Shown: one piece after another, positions 60,540 through 64,000 of the stretch
Numbering within the stretch: the stretch's first letter is position 1
Layout of the letters: every line of letters starts with the position of its first letter
Assembly (NCBI GenBank): GCA_003415625.1
Contig: PYIU01000001.1
Location: 7,628,210-7,692,209 of the forward strand
Length of the DNA stretch: 64,000 nt
Origin: Aquanectria penicillioides
Lineage: Eukaryota > Ascomycota > Sordariomycetes > Hypocreales > Nectriaceae
Reading direction: 5' to 3'
The notes under the pieces: model-generated
Seen by the model: only the letters and a program-made list of their open reading frames with translations
Told to the model about the DNA's origin: nothing
Database searches by the model: none
Program-made: the position numbers and the translations under genes

Positions 60540-61418
60540 GCTGTTTGTTCGTTGAGTAGATGATAGATTGAAATGTGTCGAGGTAGTCCACCCTTGCTAC
60601 GAAGGGAATGAAAGAAAAGGGATAGTGTAAAGGGTGTTACTAGGAGATCCTGGTATTTCTTCGTGATGGTTGCCAACATCTTGAAGTAATCCAAAGATGG
60701 CTACGGCTACTTATACTCAAACATGACGCGGGACGTTGAATGGAACCCTTGTGCTTCGTAATCTATGGAACCCCTCCCACTTTCTCACCTATCCATATTC
60801 CTGCGGGATCGACGATTGGAAATCAGACTGGGACAAGATTTGGATACTACAACTTCGATTGCGAGGGCACTTGGCCAGCCCTAGCATTTGGTCGCTCCGT
60901 AAGCAAATAACTTATCACGCATCCAACATTGTGGAGCCTGAGCTCCATTCATGTCACCACGGCCAATGAAAACAGCAATCTGGGACCTGATTCATGAACC
61001 AGTTTGGACTAAGCCCATGTAATCACGGCTATACCGCATTGGATTTCGATTGACAGGGGGGGACCAACGTTCATTTTTGGTTAGAGCATTTTACCACCAA
61101 TTTCCACATCAGGAAAATAGGTGACACATCATGGGATGGCATGCCGCAAAACGCGGACGCAGCAACTTTGGAAAGTCGACATCACTGACATCACAATAGA
61201 GCCACATTTATCATTCGGCAGTTGCTTTCGAGAATGTTTTGTAATCAGGGTGGCATGTATGATATAATGGCAGATCAAACCACCTACAAAAGCAATGTCG
61301 TCGAGCTTCGATTTGTGTTCTCATCCACCAATTCAGATCAAGGTTCCACCGCACATTGAGCAACTTGCCAATCATCTACCCACAAACCATCATCATTGTC
61401 AATTTTTTTTACTTCGAA
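60540..61418. promoter_or_regulatory. Shared 0.9-kb divergent promoter region of the NmrA-like and SDR genes
   Basis: The two oxidoreductase-family genes start on opposite strands 879 bp apart. GATATAATGGC near 61260 could serve the SDR gene. No gene or repeat is seen inside. Co-regulation is possible but not shown. Confidence 0.35.
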
Positions 61419-62334
61419 ATGGCTTCGATCAACGCACTCTCCCTCTCCAACAAGGTGGCCATCATCACTGGCTCTGGTCGAGAGAACGGCATTGGCGCTG
61501 CCATTGCGCTCACTCTGGCCCGTGCTGGCGCTCGTGTCACGGTTAACTACGTCTCCGAGTCTTCTGCCTCACGCGCTGATGAGGTTGTCGCTAAGATTGA
61601 ATTGGCCGTGGGTAAGGGTCGTGTTAAGCTCGTCAGGGCTGATGTGTCTACGCCAGAGGGAAGCAAGAAGATTGTGGACGAGACCCTCGAGACTTTTGGA
61701 GTTGATCATATCGACATTATCGGTAAGTACAGTACCTCACAATAGCCCAAATTCGGCATCTCCATACTGATCGTGCCTATAGTAAACAATGCCGGCTATG
61801 TCGCCAGTGGAACTATCCTTACCACTAAGGCCCAGGATATCATGCGCTCCTTTGAAGTTGCGGTCCTTGGACCTGTACTCCTTCTTCAGGCTGCCTATTC
61901 CTACATCCCACAGGGTGGGCGTATCATCAACATTGGAAGCGCCGCATCCAAGCTGGGATTCGGCCCGATGCCCATCTACGCCGCTGCAAAGGCCGCCATG
62001 GACCAACTGACCTTTACGCTGGCACGCGAGGTATTTGCGCCCGATCTCATACTTTGATTTCTCGCTCAGACTAACAATGACATCGCAGGTTGGCCGTGAT
62101 GGCAAGCACATTACAGTCAACACCATCGCTCCCGGTCCTGTTCAGACAGATTCGCTGCCGCCAGTACCCGAGGTTGAGCCAGTGAAGGACTACCTTGTGT
62201 CGTTGACTCGAGGCGAAGAGAGAGTTGGAACTGTTGAAGACATTGCTGACGCCGTACTGCTATTGGCAAGCGAGAAGAGTCGCTGGATTACTGGCCAATT
62301 CATCTCTGTCAGTGGTGGAATCAACGGTGGGTAA
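61419..62334 (+). CDS. Short-chain dehydrogenase/reductase (SDR), classical
   Basis: Three exons (61419-61722, 61783-62030, 62089-62334) join in phase and give 265 residues, the usual SDR length. The NAD(P)-binding loop is TGSGRENGIGAA (about residues 18-29). NNAG is restored across the first intron. The active site has INIGSAAS with the catalytic Ser and YAAAK with Tyr and Lys. NTIAPGPVQTDS and ITGQFISVSGGING end the fold. TVNYVSES after strand 2 is typical of the 3-ketoacyl-reductase-like and glucose-dehydrogenase-like subgroup that prefers NADPH. Substrate unknown. The ATG at 61419 begins MASINALSLSNKVAIITG, the standard start. Confidence 0.93.
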
Positions 62335-62436
62335 AATTAGCACGATTAGATTTCTTTCGGCTTCTATGCATTAAATTTGATTTCCTCCCTACTTTCGCCT
62401 CTCAATCCTCCCATACGTGCAGCACGCTGAGAACCC

Positions 62437-64000
62437 TTACGGGGTAATTTTATGCAAGTTCAATTCTACGAGTAGTTCATCGACGTTGGGCGATTCCAAA
62501 ACACCGATCCATATCATCTCCTGGGCTAGTTCAACGCCTTTGGCAGGAGATTGATTCAATTGAGTCATGTCTCTCTGAATCTCGTAGACATATCCCTTTC
62601 TCTGCTCACTATTTCGCAATAAACTAGCCGTAACCAAGGCCCAGATTTTTAATTCGAAGTGCTTCGACTTGAGGTGCCTTGCATGCAGGTCAACGAGGTC
62701 GCTCAGCTTGGCATGAAAGAGTTCTTGGTCATCAGCAATAAAACCAAACTTCTCCTTCAATTTTGACATGATCAGAAGGCAAACTAGTCGCAGCATCTCC
62801 CTCATGATGAGATCGCTGCATTGCTCCTGGGCGAGAACATCATTTGGCAACCGAGGCATGGACAGCAAGAAGTGGATGCAAGGCCCGAGTAAGGTAATTC
62901 ATCCAGGTCTTTTTCCCAATACGATTGCGAGTAGCTATTGAGGTTTATTACGTCGGCGATGGAAGATACCATTGTCATTGCTTCGCCTGCAACGGAAATA
63001 GAAGGGGGCATCTGTTCTATCTGGAGAAGCAATGCTCGTAATCTGTGCGGAACATCCCGAATCGATCGGGTTCTCTTTACCAGAATGTCTGGGGGAAGCG
63101 GAAATCGAGGAATAGCGTCAAAAGCGCTACTACCCGTTATGTCATATCTTTGCATCCAGTCAGACAGGTCCAATTGGTGTTGAAATTTAGACTTACAAAA
63201 GAACGAGAAGAGGCATGCGATTTCCCAGATTTGCAAGACCGCCTCGTATATTTGATATTAGGACGAGGCCTTCCATGTGAGCATTCCAACTGTCCCAATC
63301 ACGATATCGTATCTGTTATGAGGTTAGGCAAGAAGAATGTGAAGCTCATTTGCAGACATACACTGAGGCAGACGTGTGCTAAAATATTCGCAGTTGTCCC
63401 GTCGGTAGCGCATTCTGTAGGACTGGTAATTCGTTTTCGTAAAAGTTTGACAGACCGTGCATAGTGTTCAACAATCTCCGGGTTTTGGAGAGGGTTGGAA
63501 TCCCCGTTGAGCTTCGCCAAGAAGGTGGCAGTGTTCCCCAAGGTCACATGGAAGGCGCCGGGGTCTGTTACTGCAATCTCAATCCAAACGGTACGTAGAG
63601 GCTGATAATAGTGAGCCGTCGCATTAGCTAGCGTGATATCCAGGATTAGCAAGTCTCATTTATTGCACACAATCATCCCATGGCAGTTGGCATCGTTGAT
63701 ACTGACCGAAATGAAGGAGCTCTTGAACGCGGGCATTGACTTCGACAGGAAGGCTGCCCGTAGGGAAAAGGGACATGTTAGGTAAAGCAAGCTCCCTATT
63801 TACTACCTGGCTTGTTGAAGGTTCCTCAGCCCGCGGTGCCGAGGCAGATTTGGTGTTTGCTCGAGGCCGGCGGCGCCGTTGACCAATATCCTTCATCACA
63901 TGACGACGAATTTCCCTGCGGATACCTTTATCCTCTCGAATACTTGTTGGATGAGATACATTTACGAATTTGAAGTCGGTAGCTGGAGAGTTGTTTGACA
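62437..64000 (-). CDS. Fungal transcription-factor-domain protein, 5' edge cut, one frameshift
   Basis: Exons 63707-64000 (partial), 63362-63627, 63197-63312 and 63147 downwards join in phase (introns of 79, 49 and 49 nt). Reading starts at the edge with SNNSPATDFKFVNVSHP, then REIRRHVMKDIGQRRRRPR, SLPVEVNARVQELLHF, YYQPLRTVWIEIAVTDPGAF, DWDSWNAHMEGL and GSSAFDAIPRFPLP. This order is that of fungal proteins with a C-terminal transcription-factor domain but no Zn2Cys6 finger at the start. The first two bases in gene sense are TG, so a start ATG may sit exactly at the edge. Near 62885-62900 the frame changes: LDELPYSGL continues as CIHFLLSMPRLPNDV only if one T is added. No intron fits. The gene ends at 62437. 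It is either a frameshifted pseudogene or a base-call error. Confidence 0.75.

Overview
The window looks like nuclear DNA of a filamentous ascomycete (Pezizomycotina, probably Sordariomycetes/Hypocreales; inferred, not proven). The evidence is: short GT-AG introns of about 49-81 nt throughout; intron-containing tRNA genes; fungal-specific families (DUF6536, SLATT_fungal, NmrA-like, LaeA-like methyltransferase, fungal transcription-factor domain, Ser/Thr-rich wall proteins); and two retrotransposons ruined by repeat-induced point mutation (RIP: CA/TG changed to TA).

Layout. 1-13 kb: a cysteine-rich membrane glycoprotein, tRNA-Ala, a secreted tandem-repeat precursor cut by KR sites, an unknown pseudogene, a PIF1-like helicase, a sugar transporter and tRNA-Ile. 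13.5-19.1 kb: a broken SLATT-domain gene and a 1375-residue mucin-like surface protein. 21.6-27.2 kb: AT-rich Copia element, minus strand. 27.2-40.5 kb: LaeA-like methyltransferase, a decayed pantothenate-transporter gene, and an Agd3-like exopolysaccharide deacetylase with an added N-terminal domain. 40.5-46.0 kb: a second copy of the same Copia element, plus strand, exactly the same length (5506 bp). 46-64 kb: a 53-residue cysteine-rich protein, an F-box-like protein, a small secreted cysteine-rich protein, a DUF6536 membrane protein, a kinase fragment, a metacaspase, a divergent NmrA-like/SDR pair and a fungal transcription-factor-domain gene that runs off the right edge.

The genes do not form one pathway. 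The shared theme is an accessory, fast-changing region: secreted or surface proteins, several decaying genes (nonsense codons, single-base losses) and RIP-inactivated transposons. Both Copia copies have full 259-bp LTRs and exact 5-bp target duplications, and they face each other across about 13.4 kb. RIP stops towards the outer ends of the elements.

The best candidate for something undescribed is the repeat precursor at 3979-4767. It has a signal peptide and eleven 17-18-residue Trp/Tyr-rich units, punctuated by four KR sites that would release three peptides of 54, 46 and 54 residues. Two short genes that simple ORF lists miss (47904-48065 and 52008-52344) were found by reading the frames by eye.
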